DNA of 64,000 bases, taken from the NCBI RefSeq assembly GCF_018413605.1, contig NZ_JAHCDN010000002.1:248001-312000 (forward strand). The letters are read 5' to 3'. The stretch comes from Variovorax sp. PCZ-1 (GTDB taxonomy: Bacteria > Pseudomonadota > Gammaproteobacteria > Burkholderiales > Burkholderiaceae_C). The notes beneath the pieces were generated by a model. The model did no database searches, was not told the origin of the DNA, and saw nothing but the letters and a program-made list of their open reading frames with translations. The number at the start of each line of letters is the position of its first letter. Within the stretch, counting starts at the first letter, position 1. This document shows positions 25,414 to 34,701 of this stretch, in pieces. The position numbers and the translations under genes are program-made.

Positions 25414-26343
25414 CTACTCAATATTCTGCACCTGCTCACGCATTTGCTCGATCAGTACCTTCATATCCACACTGATGCGCGAGAGGGCGAGGGTGGAGGA
25501 TTTGCTGCCTAGGGTGTTGGCTTCCCGGTGTAGCTCTTGGATGACGAAATCTAGGCGTTTGCCGAGTTCGCCGGGTTTGCCTTTGCCTTGCAGGAGATCG
25601 TCGATCTCGCCGAGGTGGGCTTCTAGGCGGGTGAGCTCCTCGGCGACGTCGATGCGGATGGCAAACGACGCGGCTTCTGTGAGGGCGCGTTCTTGGGCGG
25701 TTTGTGCGGAGAGTTGACCGCCGCTATCGGCTTGCTGCAGGGCTTCGTTGAAGCGCTGCACGTAGCGCTGTTGTTGCGCAGCCACAAGCTCGGGCACCAT
25801 AGGGAGGGCGGTTTTGACGAGCTCGCGCAACTGGCTGGTATGCCCGGCGAGCATGGCGGCTAGGCGTGTACCTTCGCGTGCGCGGCTGGCGATGAATTGG
25901 GTGATGGCCTCGCCCGCCAAAGCGAGCAGGGCGGCGCTGTGATCTACATCAGATGCTGTGGCTTGGCCTGCGCCTAAACGGAGCACATCGGCAACGGAGA
26001 GTGGCTGCGCCTGCGGTAGCCAAGCCATGATTTGCTCCTGTGCGCGGGAGAGCTGTTGCAGCAGGGCGGGGCTGGGTGAGGCTTGAGCGGGGGAGGCGTT
26101 TGAATGCTCGTGGATCACATAGGCGCGCATTTCGAGCTTGCCGCGCTTGATACGGCTTGTGAGAAGCTCGCGCAAGGCAGTCTCTTGGCTACGCAGCTCA
26201 TCGCCGAGCTTGAAGCTCAGATCGAGAAAACGGCTGTTGACGGAGCGCAGCTCCAGCCCAAGGCGTGGCGCGGCTGTCGCTTCAGGGTGAGTGGGAGGGG
26301 AGGATTGCAGGCTGGCGTAGCCTGTCATGCTGTAAACTGACAT
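25414..26343 (-). CDS. yicC: YicC family endoribonuclease-like protein
   Basis: A 309-residue YicC-family protein. It starts MSVYSMTGYASL, the family N-terminus; the in-frame upstream extension runs antisense through the kinase gene and is rejected. LELRSVNSRFLDLSFKLGDEL and the C-terminal FVIQELHREANTLGSKSS are highly characteristic. E. coli YicC has been linked to RNA degradation. Its start codon lies only 9 bases from the divergent kinase start. Confidence 0.93.
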   Translation of the reverse strand: MSVYSMTGYASLQSSPPTHPEATAAPRLGLELRSVNSRFLDLSFKLGDELRSQETALRELLTSRIKRGKLEMRAYVIHEHSNASPAQASPSPALLQQLSRAQEQIMAWLPQAQPLSVADVLRLGAGQATASDVDHSAALLALAGEAITQFIASRAREGTRLAAMLAGHTSQLRELVKTALPMVPELVAAQQQRYVQRFNEALQQADSGGQLSAQTAQERALTEAASFAIRIDVAEELTRLEAHLGEIDDLLQGKGKPGELGKRLDFVIQELHREANTLGSKSSTLALSRISVDMKVLIEQMREQVQNIE

Positions 26344-26352
26344 GTAAGCATT

Positions 26353-27351
26353 ATGTCCAAAGTCAAACCCGCCTCCCTGCCGCCAGATACCGTCATTGGC
26401 GGCTACCGTGTCGTTCGTAAAGTCTCTGCCGGGGGCTTTGGTGTGGTGTATCTCTCGGTGGACAGCGAAGGCCAGCAGGTGGCCATCAAAGAATATTTGC
26501 CGTCGAGTTTGGCGACGCGTGCGCCGGGCGAGCTGCTGCCTCAGGTGCAGCCAGATAAATTGTCGCTCTATCGCTTGGGGCTGAAAAGCTTCTTTGAAGA
26601 AGGCCGCTCGCTGGCTCAGATCTCTCACCCTTCGGTCGTTTCCGTGTTGAATTTCTTCCGCGAAAACGAGACGGTTTATATGGTGATGAACTATCTGGAG
26701 GGCGCAACCCTGCAAGATTTCATCATCACAGCGCGTGAATTAAAGAAGCAAAAAGTCTTCCGCGAATCCACCATCCGCAGCTTGTATGACGAAATCCTGC
26801 GCGGCTTGCGCATCGTGCATCAGCACAAGATGCTGCACCTCGATATCAAGCCCGCGAATATTTTCATCACCGATGACAACAAGGCTGTGATGATTGACTT
26901 CGGCGCGGCGCGCGAGGTGCTCTCCAAAGAGGGCAACTTCATTCGCCCGATGTACACGCCCGGTTTTGCTGCGCCTGAGATGTATCGCCGCGATGCGAGT
27001 ATGGGCCCTTGGACAGATATTTATGCGATTGGCGCTTGTATTTACGCCAGCATGCAGGGCTATCCGCCCAATGATGCGCCGCAGCGCTTGGAGAAAGACC
27101 GTCTGTCTCTCGCCCTCTCCCGTCTGCGCGGTGTGTACTCCGACAATTTGATTGAAGTGGTCGAATGGTGCATGTCGCTTGATCCTTTGTCTCGCCCGCA
27201 ATCGGTGTTTGCTTTGCAGAAAGAACTCTCACAAGAGAGCGAGCGGCGCTACACACGCCTTTCTGTGGGCGAGAAGATGCGGCTGCAATTTGACAATGTG
27301 GTTAACGATACGAAAAAAGCGGTGGGCAAAGCCACCAAATTTGGTAAATAA
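26353..27351 (+). CDS. Hanks-type serine/threonine protein kinase
   Basis: A 332-residue soluble kinase. Glycine loop KVSAGGFGVVYL (~24-35), catalytic lysine VAIKEYL, a catalytic loop LHLDIKPANIFI (LDIKPAN in place of the usual RDxKxxN, so the Arg of HRD is replaced) and the DFGAARE metal loop are present. The activation segment includes GFAAPEMYRRD. No membrane segment or sensor domain follows. It forms a kinase/phosphatase pair with the PP2C gene directly downstream, and its start is 9 bases from the divergent yicC start. Confidence 0.92.
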   Translation: MSKVKPASLPPDTVIGGYRVVRKVSAGGFGVVYLSVDSEGQQVAIKEYLPSSLATRAPGELLPQVQPDKLSLYRLGLKSFFEEGRSLAQISHPSVVSVLNFFRENETVYMVMNYLEGATLQDFIITARELKKQKVFRESTIRSLYDEILRGLRIVHQHKMLHLDIKPANIFITDDNKAVMIDFGAAREVLSKEGNFIRPMYTPGFAAPEMYRRDASMGPWTDIYAIGACIYASMQGYPPNDAPQRLEKDRLSLALSRLRGVYSDNLIEVVEWCMSLDPLSRPQSVFALQKELSQESERRYTRLSVGEKMRLQFDNVVNDTKKAVGKATKFGK

Positions 27352-27371
27352 GCATGAGAAGCGGCAAGGCA

Positions 27372-28280
27372 ATGAAGTTTTCGGTATTTCAAGTCAGCCG
27401 CAAAGGTGGGCGTGAGAAAAACGAAGACCGTATGGGTTACAGCTACACGCGCGAATCCGTGATGTTTGCTTTGGCCGATGGCATGGGCGGGCATCCTGAG
27501 GGTGAAGTGGCCGCGCAATTGGCGCTGCAAACGCTCTCTGCACTCTTCCAAAAAGAAGCGCGCCCGCTGATTCATAACGTGACCGAATTTTTGGCTATGG
27601 CGCTCATGGCCGCCCATCACCAGATCATTCGCTACGCCAGCGAAAAAGGTATGCTCGATACACCTCGCACCACACTCGTGGCCGGCGTGGTGCAGGGTGG
27701 CGCAGCGACTTGGATTCACTGCGGTGATTCACGCTTGTATTTCATGCGCGATGGCGAAATGGTCACGCGCACGCGCGATCACTCGTATGTAGAGCAGCAC
27801 AGCGCGGGCATCATCAAACTCGAGCGCTTGAACCGCAACGTGCTTTTTACTTGCCTGGGTTCACCTACCAAACCTGTTTACGATATTTCTGGCCCGCATA
27901 ATTTGCAGCAGGGCGATCGCCTCATGCTTTGCTCGGATGGCCTCTGGGGTAGTGTGAACGACAACGACATCGTGCACACCATGTGCAAAGGCCCTGTAGC
28001 TAATGTGGTGCCCGATGTGGTCGAGCTGGCGCTGCGCCAAGGCGGCGAACATTCCGATAACGTGACCGTGATCGCGATGGAATGGGAAACGCCCGATGCG
28101 TTTGAGTCCACGCAAGGGATTTCTACCGATAGCATCAGCGATGGTGTGTTTGCTTCGACCATTCAATCGGGTGTGTTGGACACGATGGTGGATGATCTCG
28201 ATGATGCAGCGATTGAGCGCTCCATTGCAGAGATCAACGAAGCGATCCGCAAGACGGCTGCGAAATCGATCAAGCCTTAA
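27372..28280 (+). CDS. PP2C-family serine/threonine phosphatase
   Basis: A 302-residue metal-dependent phosphatase that probably reverses phosphorylation by the kinase upstream. Metal-binding motifs NEDRMG, LADGMGGHPEGE, HCGDSRLYFMRDG, LMLCSDGLWG and the late HSDNVTVIAMEW are all present. An AAGG ribosome site fits the ATG at 27372 better than the ATG at 27354. The C-terminal ~45 residues are an acidic/helical extension outside the PP2C fold. Confidence 0.92.
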   Translation: MKFSVFQVSRKGGREKNEDRMGYSYTRESVMFALADGMGGHPEGEVAAQLALQTLSALFQKEARPLIHNVTEFLAMALMAAHHQIIRYASEKGMLDTPRTTLVAGVVQGGAATWIHCGDSRLYFMRDGEMVTRTRDHSYVEQHSAGIIKLERLNRNVLFTCLGSPTKPVYDISGPHNLQQGDRLMLCSDGLWGSVNDNDIVHTMCKGPVANVVPDVVELALRQGGEHSDNVTVIAMEWETPDAFESTQGISTDSISDGVFASTIQSGVLDTMVDDLDDAAIERSIAEINEAIRKTAAKSIKP

Positions 28281-28297
28281 CCTCTGAATACCAACAG

Positions 28298-28421
28298 CCG
28301 GACTCAAAAGTTGCGTAAAAGACGCAAAAAAGAAAGTACAAAAAATGAGCTGAAGAGGTTGAGATGAGTTGCTAAGCTTTTCTAAATTTCTTCTGTATTT
28401 TTTGCGCCCTTTGCGTCCGGT
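28298..28421. repeat. Large GCAAAA-type inverted repeat, copy 3 (PP2C-rph gap)
   Basis: The outer arms CCGGACTCAAAAG and CCCTTTGCGTCCGG, and inner ACGCAAAAAAG versus TTTTTTGCGCC, make a less perfect member of the family. It fills most of the 171-base gap between the phosphatase and rph. Confidence 0.72.
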
Positions 28422-28451
28422 ATTTTCTCTTTGTCTCTTCTCTAAAAAACC

Positions 28452-29177
28452 ATGACCTACCAACGTACCAACAACCGCGCAGCTAATTCACTTCGCCCCG
28501 TCAAGATCACTCGCAAATACACCATTCATGCCGAAGGCTCGGTATTGATTGAGATGGGCGATACAAAAGTGCTTTGCACAGCCAGCGTAGAAGAGCGCGT
28601 GCCGCCGCATAAGAAGGGCTCTGGCGAGGGCTGGGTCACTGCTGAATACGGCATGCTGCCACGTGCCACGCATGATCGTTCAAGCCGTGAGGCCGCAAAG
28701 GGCAAGCAAAGCGGTCGTACGCAAGAAATCCAGCGTCTCATTGGCCGCAGCCTGCGCGCTGTTTTTGATTTGAAGAAACTGGGCGAGCGCACCATCAGTT
28801 TGGATTGCGATGTGCTGCAAGCCGATGGTGGCACGCGCACCGCGAGCATCACAGGCGCTTACGTAGCTGCCATGGATGCGGTGAATTGGCTGATCGCGCA
28901 AGGCAAGATCACTGAAAGCCCTGTGACTGCGCCCGTTGCCGCGATTTCCGTGGGCATCGTGCAAGGCACGCCGCTGCTCGATTTGGAATACACCGAGGAT
29001 TCTGGCTGCGACACCGATATGAATGTGGTGATGACCGGCGCTGGCCATTATGTGGAAGTGCAGGGCACGGCAGAAGGCGTGGCTTTTAGCCGCGATGAAA
29101 TGAATGCTCTGCTGGGCTTGGCGGAAAAGGGCATCACAGAGTTGATCGCCATGCAAAAGCAATCACTCTCAAATTGA
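28452..29177 (+). CDS. rph: Ribonuclease PH
   Basis: A 241-residue phosphorolytic 3'-exoribonuclease that trims tRNA precursors. The family signature [20 protein letters not shown] lies in the first half, and the phosphate/metal region [20 protein letters not shown] and [19 protein letters not shown] follow. The last codons and the stop fall at the edge of a reverse copy of the dispersed repeat. Confidence 0.95.
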   Translation: MTYQRTNNRAANSLRPVKITRKYTIHAEGSVLIEMGDTKVLCTASVEERVPPHKKGSGEGWVTAEYGMLPRATHDRSSREAAKGKQSGRTQEIQRLIGRSLRAVFDLKKLGERTISLDCDVLQADGGTRTASITGAYVAAMDAVNWLIAQGKITESPVTAPVAAISVGIVQGTPLLDLEYTEDSGCDTDMNVVMTGAGHYVEVQGTAEGVAFSRDEMNALLGLAEKGITELIAMQKQSLSN

Positions 29178-29222
29178 TAGCTGCTCGCGCAGATTCTATG
29201 CCGGCGAAGTGCCTCTTTTGAT
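29165..29222. repeat. Dispersed linker-type repeat, copy 6 (overlaps the rph 3' end, reverse)
   Basis: Reverse core CGCGCAGATTCTATGCCGGC at 29186-29205, preceded by TTGATAGCTGCT. Here the rph frame enters the repeat in a different frame from the other genic copies and meets TGA then TAG at once. The repeat also fills the rph-rdgB gap. Confidence 0.78.
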
Positions 29223-29828
29223 ATGAAAATCGTTCTCGCATCGAACAACAAAGGCAAACTCGCCGAGCTGCTGCCCCTTTTTTCCCCACTCGGCGTAGAG
29301 CTCATCACCCAAGGCTCGCTCGGCGTGCCCGAAGCGCCAGAGCCTTACAAAACCTTTGTAGAAAACGCGCTCACCAAAGCCCGTAACGCCGCGCAGCACA
29401 CCGGCTTGCCATCGATTGCCGACGATGCAGGCTTGTGCATTGACGCTTGGGGGGGCTTACCCGGCGTGGATACCGCCTACTACTGCACCACGGTAGGCTA
29501 CGAAAAAAGCGACGATAACAACCGCCGTGCTGTGCTTGAGCGAATGCAAGGCGAGAAGAATCGCCGCGCCAACATGATCAGCGTGCAGGTGGCTGTGCTC
29601 ACGCCGCTTGATCCGCAGCCTTTGATTTCGGTCGGGCGCGTACAGGGCGAGATTTCGTTGCAAGAATTGGGCGATGGCGGTTTCGGTTTCGATCCCGTGA
29701 TGTTCATTCCATCGCTAGGCAAGACCATGGCGCAGCTTGATGCCTCTCATAAAAACCAAATCAGCCACCGAGGCCAGTCTGCACGCATGATGGTATCGCT
29801 GATTCGGGAGAATTGGCTTGCAGCCTAG
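29223..29828 (+). CDS. rdgB: XTP/dITP pyrophosphatase (non-canonical purine NTPase)
   Basis: A 201-residue Ham1/RdgB enzyme that hydrolyses dITP and XTP to monophosphates. The substrate-binding SNNKGKLAEL opens the protein; TFVENALTKARNAA, ADDAGLCIDAWGGLPGV and GDGGFGFDPVM are family motifs. It follows rph, the usual Burkholderiales order, but the hemN-type gene often found next is absent and the neighbourhood changes here. Confidence 0.94.
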   Translation: MKIVLASNNKGKLAELLPLFSPLGVELITQGSLGVPEAPEPYKTFVENALTKARNAAQHTGLPSIADDAGLCIDAWGGLPGVDTAYYCTTVGYEKSDDNNRRAVLERMQGEKNRRANMISVQVAVLTPLDPQPLISVGRVQGEISLQELGDGGFGFDPVMFIPSLGKTMAQLDASHKNQISHRGQSARMMVSLIRENWLAA

Positions 29829-29998
29829 AGAGGCGAAAATCTCGGTGCTGAGTTCAATTAGATATAGCTGACACCATCCTCGATGGCTTTGTGACAAAAC
29901 ATAGTCTGTGGAAAAAGAACTTGCCAAAAGCATACTTTGGCGCTACAAAGCTGATACAGCATTTTTGCTGCAACCTATTTTCTAGAAGGAAGCGCATC

Positions 29999-30331
29999 AT
30001 GGCAGGCAAGTTCGAGCTCAAAAAATCCAAAAATGACAAGTTCTATTTCAGCCTATTAGCAGGTAACGGCCAAACCATTTTGCAAAGCGAAATGTATGAA
30101 AGCAAGGCCAGCGCAAACAACGGTATCGGATCCGTGAAGAAAAACGCTACCAACGATGCCCGCTACGAGCGCCTCAACAGCACAAAAGGTGAGCCTTATT
30201 TCGTGTTGAAAGCGGGCAATCACCAAGTTATCGGCCAAAGCCAAATGTATGCCAGCGAGAAAGCGCGAGACAACGGCATCGAGTCTTGCAAAACCAATGC
30301 GCCAACTGCTCCCACAGACGATCAGACTTAA
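29999..30331 (+). CDS. YegP-like protein with two DUF1508 repeats
   Basis: A 110-residue protein made of two tandem DUF1508 units: FELKKSKNDKFYFSLLAGNG ... SKASANNGIGSVKKNA, then YERLNSTKGEPYFVLKAGNH ... EKARDNGIESCKTNA. The AGAAGGA ribosome site at 29984-29990 fixes the ATG at 29999 over an upstream in-frame start. The molecular role of the family is not established. It is followed by a convergent terminator. Confidence 0.9.
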   Translation: MAGKFELKKSKNDKFYFSLLAGNGQTILQSEMYESKASANNGIGSVKKNATNDARYERLNSTKGEPYFVLKAGNHQVIGQSQMYASEKARDNGIESCKTNAPTAPTDDQT

Positions 30332-30349
30332 GCAGTTGGTTTGAACAAG

Positions 30350-30381
30350 AGCCGCCCGAGCTTCAGCCTGGCGGCTTTTTT
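30350..30381. terminator. Intrinsic terminator after yegP
   Basis: AGCCGCC (30350-30356) pairs with GGCGGCT (30370-30376) and is followed by five T residues. It overlaps the last codons of the convergent WecA-like gene, so it mainly serves the plus strand. Confidence 0.8.
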
Positions 30382-31499
30382 GTGGCCCCGCGCGCTGGAG
30401 CGCGTAGCCAACGAGGCACCTTGAAGCGGATGATCATCAGGTAAGCCCCAACATAAGTCACTATAAACAAAGCGCAAAAGGCCATCAATATTGGTGTGCT
30501 GTACCAAAACAGCACTGCTGGAGCAACGGTGAGTCCAGAAAATGCCCAGAGATAAGGCGAAGTGCGGTTGTTTCGCATCAGCATCTGTCTCGTGGCATTG
30601 TCGTGAAACACACCGCGTACCAGTCTCTTGTAAACCAACTGATGAAAATGCATAGAGTCAGCCATACCTGGCGATTGCCCACGAACCAGCTTTCGGTAAA
30701 TTGAAAAAATCGTTTCCCAAACAGGGTAGATCAACAAGAGCATTACAAACCACGGCGAAACATTGGGATGCTTTTGAACCAAAGAAATGCTAGCAACAGC
30801 AATCACGATGCCCCAGAAATAAGAGCCTCCATCGCCTGCAAATATCAGGCCGCGTGGGTAATTCCAAAATAAAAAACCTAAAGTAGCGCCTACAACGCAC
30901 ACCATATATCCCGCCAATACGCGATCACCTTGCTGTAACGCGACATAAGCGATGGCTGAACACACCATCACAGCAACCATCCCCGCCAAGCCGTTGTAGC
31001 CATCAATGATATTCATAGCATGAGGCAAACCTGCCATGCCTGCAAAAGCCAATGCAATACCTAGCCATGGCATGCTCATCCAATAGCCATCCAAGCTAGC
31101 AATTCCTAAGCGAGGCACAGACAAACTCAACAACCAGCAAGCCAGAGCAGCAGAAGCCATGCTGGCAAGTAAACGCCAACGTACGCCGAGCCGTTGCGTC
31201 AAATCATCCACCAACCCCGCGGTAAAAGCTGGAGAGCAAACCAGGAGCCACAGTAATGAATTTTGTAATGACAAGGGTGCATTGTTGAGAGAGCCAGTCC
31301 AAGCTAATGCCCATGCACTGAGCCATGCCAAAACGCTTGCAAGAGCAACAGCTAGCCCACCAATCCGAGGCACACTACCTTGGTGAAAACGTTGCGGCAA
31401 ATTTGAATCATAGTTTTGCGCATGCTCGCGCGAGCGAGAAACGATGATCACGCAAATTAACCAAGCCAATACTGCAGCAATGAAAACTAAGAGAAGCAC
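30363..31499 (-). CDS. WecA/MraY-like undecaprenyl-phosphate glycosyl-1-phosphate transferase
   Basis: A 378-residue polytopic membrane enzyme (about 10-11 hydrophobic segments) that would start O-antigen or other polysaccharide synthesis by attaching a sugar-1-phosphate to undecaprenyl phosphate. Family motifs are PQRFHQGSVPRIGGLAVAL near the N-terminus, LVDDLTQRLGVRWRL, the metal-binding NIIDGYNGLAGMVA, AGDGGSYFWG and the FHQLVYKRLVRG cytoplasmic loop. The start appears to be GTG at 31499. It is the last gene of the polysaccharide locus. Polymer identity is not determined. Confidence 0.9.
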   Translation of the reverse strand: MLLLVFIAAVLAWLICVIIVSRSREHAQNYDSNLPQRFHQGSVPRIGGLAVALASVLAWLSAWALAWTGSLNNAPLSLQNSLLWLLVCSPAFTAGLVDDLTQRLGVRWRLLASMASAALACWLLSLSVPRLGIASLDGYWMSMPWLGIALAFAGMAGLPHAMNIIDGYNGLAGMVAVMVCSAIAYVALQQGDRVLAGYMVCVVGATLGFLFWNYPRGLIFAGDGGSYFWGIVIAVASISLVQKHPNVSPWFVMLLLIYPVWETIFSIYRKLVRGQSPGMADSMHFHQLVYKRLVRGVFHDNATRQMLMRNNRTSPYLWAFSGLTVAPAVLFWYSTPILMAFCALFIVTYVGAYLMIIRFKVPRWLRAPARGATKKPPG

Positions 31500-31539
31500 T
31501 TTGTATAGAGCCAGATGAGCACCGCTCTGGCAGTTTGTT

Positions 31540-32292
31540 TTATCGTGCTTTGATTTTAGAGCGATTCCAAAGGTAAGCCCAGAACGCTTTCGAGCACCAT
31601 AATTTGAGCAAGCTCATAGCATGCCATTTGAAATGATCAAACTTCTTCAATGTGTTGCGGCGCGTATCGTGGATGATAGAAAAATCGGCTTCTACCATCT
31701 TGTAGCCTGCTAACTGCAAACGCAAACAAATATCTACGTCTTCGCAATACAAAAAATATTTCTCATTAAAGCCTCCCAGTTCTTGATAGACCTCTGAGCG
31801 AAACGCCATGAAGCAGCCGCTCACCCAATCAGGCTGAGCTTGTCGCTGCGTGGTACGGAAAGAATAGCGTTTGAGCAAAGACCAAGGCGTCACCAGCTCC
31901 CGAGCGAATTCCAGAACATCACCCGTCGGGCTGATCTGCTTCGGGTAAGCCATACCATCATACTTTAGCGAAACAGCAGCCAGCAGAGCATCGAGCTTCG
32001 TAGCATGCAAACGAATGTCAGGATTCACCACGCACCACAGACCCGCCCCGGCCTTCTCGAATGCTGAGTTGTGATTAGAGGCAAAGCCTTTCGGGCTTGT
32101 ATTTCGAATGACGGTTAATGGCCAGCGGGAGAGTTGCTGAAATTCAGCCTCCGTGCTTGTTTCCAATTCAGGCGCATTCAATGTCAACAAAAGATGGAGA
32201 GAGTGCGCCCCCGAGTAAGTATTGAAATCAGCAAGTAAATCACAAACGGCTTGGCTATGCGCATGGCTCACGATAGAAAACGATATCTGCAT
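31540..32292 (-). CDS. Family 2 glycosyltransferase (rhamnosyltransferase-like)
   Basis: A 250-residue GT2-like enzyme. Motifs include SPKGFASNHNSAFEKAGAGL, the metal-binding DxD-equivalent in VVNPDIRLHATKL, FMAFRSEVYQELGGFNEKYF and YCEDVDICLRLQLAGY. The pattern NPDIRL and EDVDICLR is common in WbbL-type rhamnosyltransferases. It is separated by 3 bases from the glycosyltransferase gene upstream and is probably cotranscribed. Acceptor and sugar are unknown. Confidence 0.88.
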   Translation of the reverse strand: MQISFSIVSHAHSQAVCDLLADFNTYSGAHSLHLLLTLNAPELETSTEAEFQQLSRWPLTVIRNTSPKGFASNHNSAFEKAGAGLWCVVNPDIRLHATKLDALLAAVSLKYDGMAYPKQISPTGDVLEFARELVTPWSLLKRYSFRTTQRQAQPDWVSGCFMAFRSEVYQELGGFNEKYFLYCEDVDICLRLQLAGYKMVEADFSIIHDTRRNTLKKFDHFKWHAMSLLKLWCSKAFWAYLWNRSKIKAR

Positions 32293-32295
32293 GAA

Positions 32296-33333
32296 TCAAT
32301 CTTTTCCAAACCGCCGACCAGATTTAGCTCGGATAGATTTAAAACTCCAAGGCCAAAGTCGTTTGTCTAAGGCCAGCCAGATATCCCCCAATGTTGCCAC
32401 GCGCTTTGACTGAATCTGATGGCGTTTTCGCCACATTTTAGGCAGGCCTTTGATGGCATCCCATTTTGCCCGCCAGATCACACGCCCTTGGCCTTGGCAA
32501 GTGAAATAGATCAGCTCCACAACATTCAGGGCCAAGTGCAATGGAAGGAATAGCCAAAAGAGAATTCCTGGCATATTTTTTACATAGCACCACACCAAAT
32601 TGCGCCGCCCGTGATAAACCGAAAAATCACTCCGATGCCCCCCTGTACTCTGCGACCCCACATGATAGACCACAGCACTAGGCACCTGCAAGGCGCGATG
32701 CCCCATTAGACGAAGGCGAAAGCCTAAATCAACATCTTCCTGGTAGCAAAAAAAATCTTCGTCGAATCCGCCTAGGGCCTCAAATACGTCGCGGCGGATT
32801 AGCATTGCGGCTCCGCACACGGCAAAAGTTTCATAGGGTTGAGAGAGAGTGGTACTGAGAGCAGCCTGGTGATGAAAGCCATCCCTCCAGCTGAACCCAC
32901 TGAAATGAAAAATATCACCCAAGCCATCCAATAAGTGGCGCTGGCAAGCAGAAACTAAAGAAAAACCAAAAACTGAAAAATCAGGGTGTGCTTGTGCTTG
33001 CTCGATAATTTTTAGTAATGACTCTTCAGCAAGCATTGCGTCTGGATTAATCAGTAATAACCAGTTGGCATCAAACTCAGTTTGTGCCCCCAGATTATTT
33101 GCGGCTGCAAAGCCTATATTCGTATGATGTAAAGTTGTGAGAAGTCGTTCATCTTGCAAAAACAATGGCTGGTTCGTAACCTCGCTATTATTGTCCCAAA
33201 TATGTACTAGAAAGTCTTCAGTTATGCCGGCTGATTCAGCATGATGAAAGGAATCCAGTAACGAACGAAGTGTTTCGCTGATTTGTACAGAACCACAATT
33301 CCAGGTAACTATAACGGCAAGCAGTTTGTGCAT
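32296..33333 (-). CDS. Family 2 glycosyltransferase
   Basis: A 345-residue GT2 protein starting MHKLLAVIVTWNCGSV; the longer GTG start at 33363 is less likely. Motifs: WDNNSEVTN, LLINPDAMLAEESLL, AAMLIRRDVFEALGGFDEDF and YQEDVDLGFRLRLMGHRAL. The C-terminal part has a hydrophobic membrane-associated stretch (MPGILFWLFLPLHLALNVVE). The 255-base stretch upstream (33364-33618) is AT-rich with a tandem CTAGATTGTTA and no gene; it may hold a promoter. Confidence 0.88.
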   Translation of the reverse strand: MHKLLAVIVTWNCGSVQISETLRSLLDSFHHAESAGITEDFLVHIWDNNSEVTNQPLFLQDERLLTTLHHTNIGFAAANNLGAQTEFDANWLLLINPDAMLAEESLLKIIEQAQAHPDFSVFGFSLVSACQRHLLDGLGDIFHFSGFSWRDGFHHQAALSTTLSQPYETFAVCGAAMLIRRDVFEALGGFDEDFFCYQEDVDLGFRLRLMGHRALQVPSAVVYHVGSQSTGGHRSDFSVYHGRRNLVWCYVKNMPGILFWLFLPLHLALNVVELIYFTCQGQGRVIWRAKWDAIKGLPKMWRKRHQIQSKRVATLGDIWLALDKRLWPWSFKSIRAKSGRRFGKD

Positions 33334-33618
33334 ATCAAGTGATCGATTCTGCGAATAGCGCACGTGCTAAAAAAGCAGAGGGCTAATACAATATGTGGCT
33401 TACCTAGTAAAAATTTAGATAGGCATCAGCTTTAAATTTTGAGATTACTAAACTAAGCGCGTCAAATCTAATTACAATTTTTATTCTAGATTGTTACTAG
33501 ATTGTTAGAACGTGGCACATCATTGAGTGGTACTGGAATTTAGGACTGGCCCATGGTATTCACTATATTAAGAATCTTAGCACTACAAAATTCACCAAAG
33601 GGTATTTCAAATAGTAAT

Positions 33619-34701
33619 TTAGAACTTAAGCTTTTCTAAAAATTTTCGTAAAATATGGCTGACCTTTGATTTGTGACTGCTGACAGTAGCAAAAATTTTA
33701 GGCCGTAGTACATCTACATCCCCAAGTAGATCATGAAACCAGCGATCGCCAAGGTTGTACTGTTCAACCATAATTTTGTAATGTGGCGGACTATTAAGCA
33801 AAGCATTTAACTTTTGTATTCCAATCATCTGATATGGTTTTCCAAGCCACTGGTTTGGAGTTATGTACAAGAGTGCTTTCTCTATATCAAGATGAATATC
33901 AGATTCGATTATTTTTGATTTCAAAAGATCTGAGAAACCATCAACTAGCATCTCAGAGTTGACACCATCAAAAAAATCTTCGGCAATTAGATAGTGCTCG
34001 TTTATTGTCCGGATAGAGTTGGGGACTGTCTGACTACTGGCATTTTCACCTGGCATAAGGCGAAATGCAATGAACTCTTTGTCCAATACATGAATATCGA
34101 AATGCTTTACTAACCGTATCCACATATCTAGATCTGGCAATTGACGTAACCTGTTACTGTAAACCCCTAGATTTGTATAGCATTCCCTCCTAATCAACAT
34201 TGTAGGGTGGCAAATACAGTTGCCCAACTCGAAAAATCTACGAAGCCAAGCTCCTCTTGAACGATTGGGTTGATCAAAAACATCACCAAATGACATCATG
34301 GATTTTGCCAGAGGCGCATTATTCTTGTCTATAAAGCGTGCTTTTCCAAAACACGCAGCCACAGCTGGATGATCTCGCAAGTATTGAACTTGGCATTTGA
34401 GCTTTGTATTGTCACACCAGTAATCGTCTGAGTTTATCAACGCTATAAATTCACCGGTGGAGCGGTGAATCAACTCATTGGTCACTACACAGGCGCCACG
34501 ATTAATTTCGTTAGGAAAAAATTTTATGCGAGGATCCTTGATAGAAGCAACGACTTCTCTTGTGGAGTCAGTGGAACCATCATCAGAAATGAGGAATTCG
34601 AAATCTATGCTTGTCTGCGCAAGCACACTATCAATTGCATCTATAACAAAATTGGCGTGGTTGTAAGTCGCCATGATCACAGAAACTGTAGGTGAACTCA
34701 T
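33619..34701 (-). CDS. Family 2 glycosyltransferase
   Basis: A 360-residue GT2 protein. The N-terminal fold is clear: VSVIMATYNHANFVIDAIDS, LISDDGSTDSTREV, INRGACVVTNELIHRSTGEF and the DxD-type ALINSDDYWCDN. It overlaps the preceding glycosyltransferase by 4 bases (ATGA), which indicates translational coupling. The coding sequence is clearly AT-rich relative to the flanking housekeeping genes, consistent with horizontal acquisition of this part of the locus. Confidence 0.88.
   Translation of the reverse strand: MSSPTVSVIMATYNHANFVIDAIDSVLAQTSIDFEFLISDDGSTDSTREVVASIKDPRIKFFPNEINRGACVVTNELIHRSTGEFIALINSDDYWCDNTKLKCQVQYLRDHPAVAACFGKARFIDKNNAPLAKSMMSFGDVFDQPNRSRGAWLRRFFELGNCICHPTMLIRRECYTNLGVYSNRLRQLPDLDMWIRLVKHFDIHVLDKEFIAFRLMPGENASSQTVPNSIRTINEHYLIAEDFFDGVNSEMLVDGFSDLLKSKIIESDIHLDIEKALLYITPNQWLGKPYQMIGIQKLNALLNSPPHYKIMVEQYNLGDRWFHDLLGDVDVLRPKIFATVSSHKSKVSHILRKFLEKLKF

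Noticed and set aside
26344-26715. N-terminal extension of YicC by 124 codons
   Set aside because: It is antisense to the kinase catalytic domain, and the YicC family starts at MSVYSMTGYASL.
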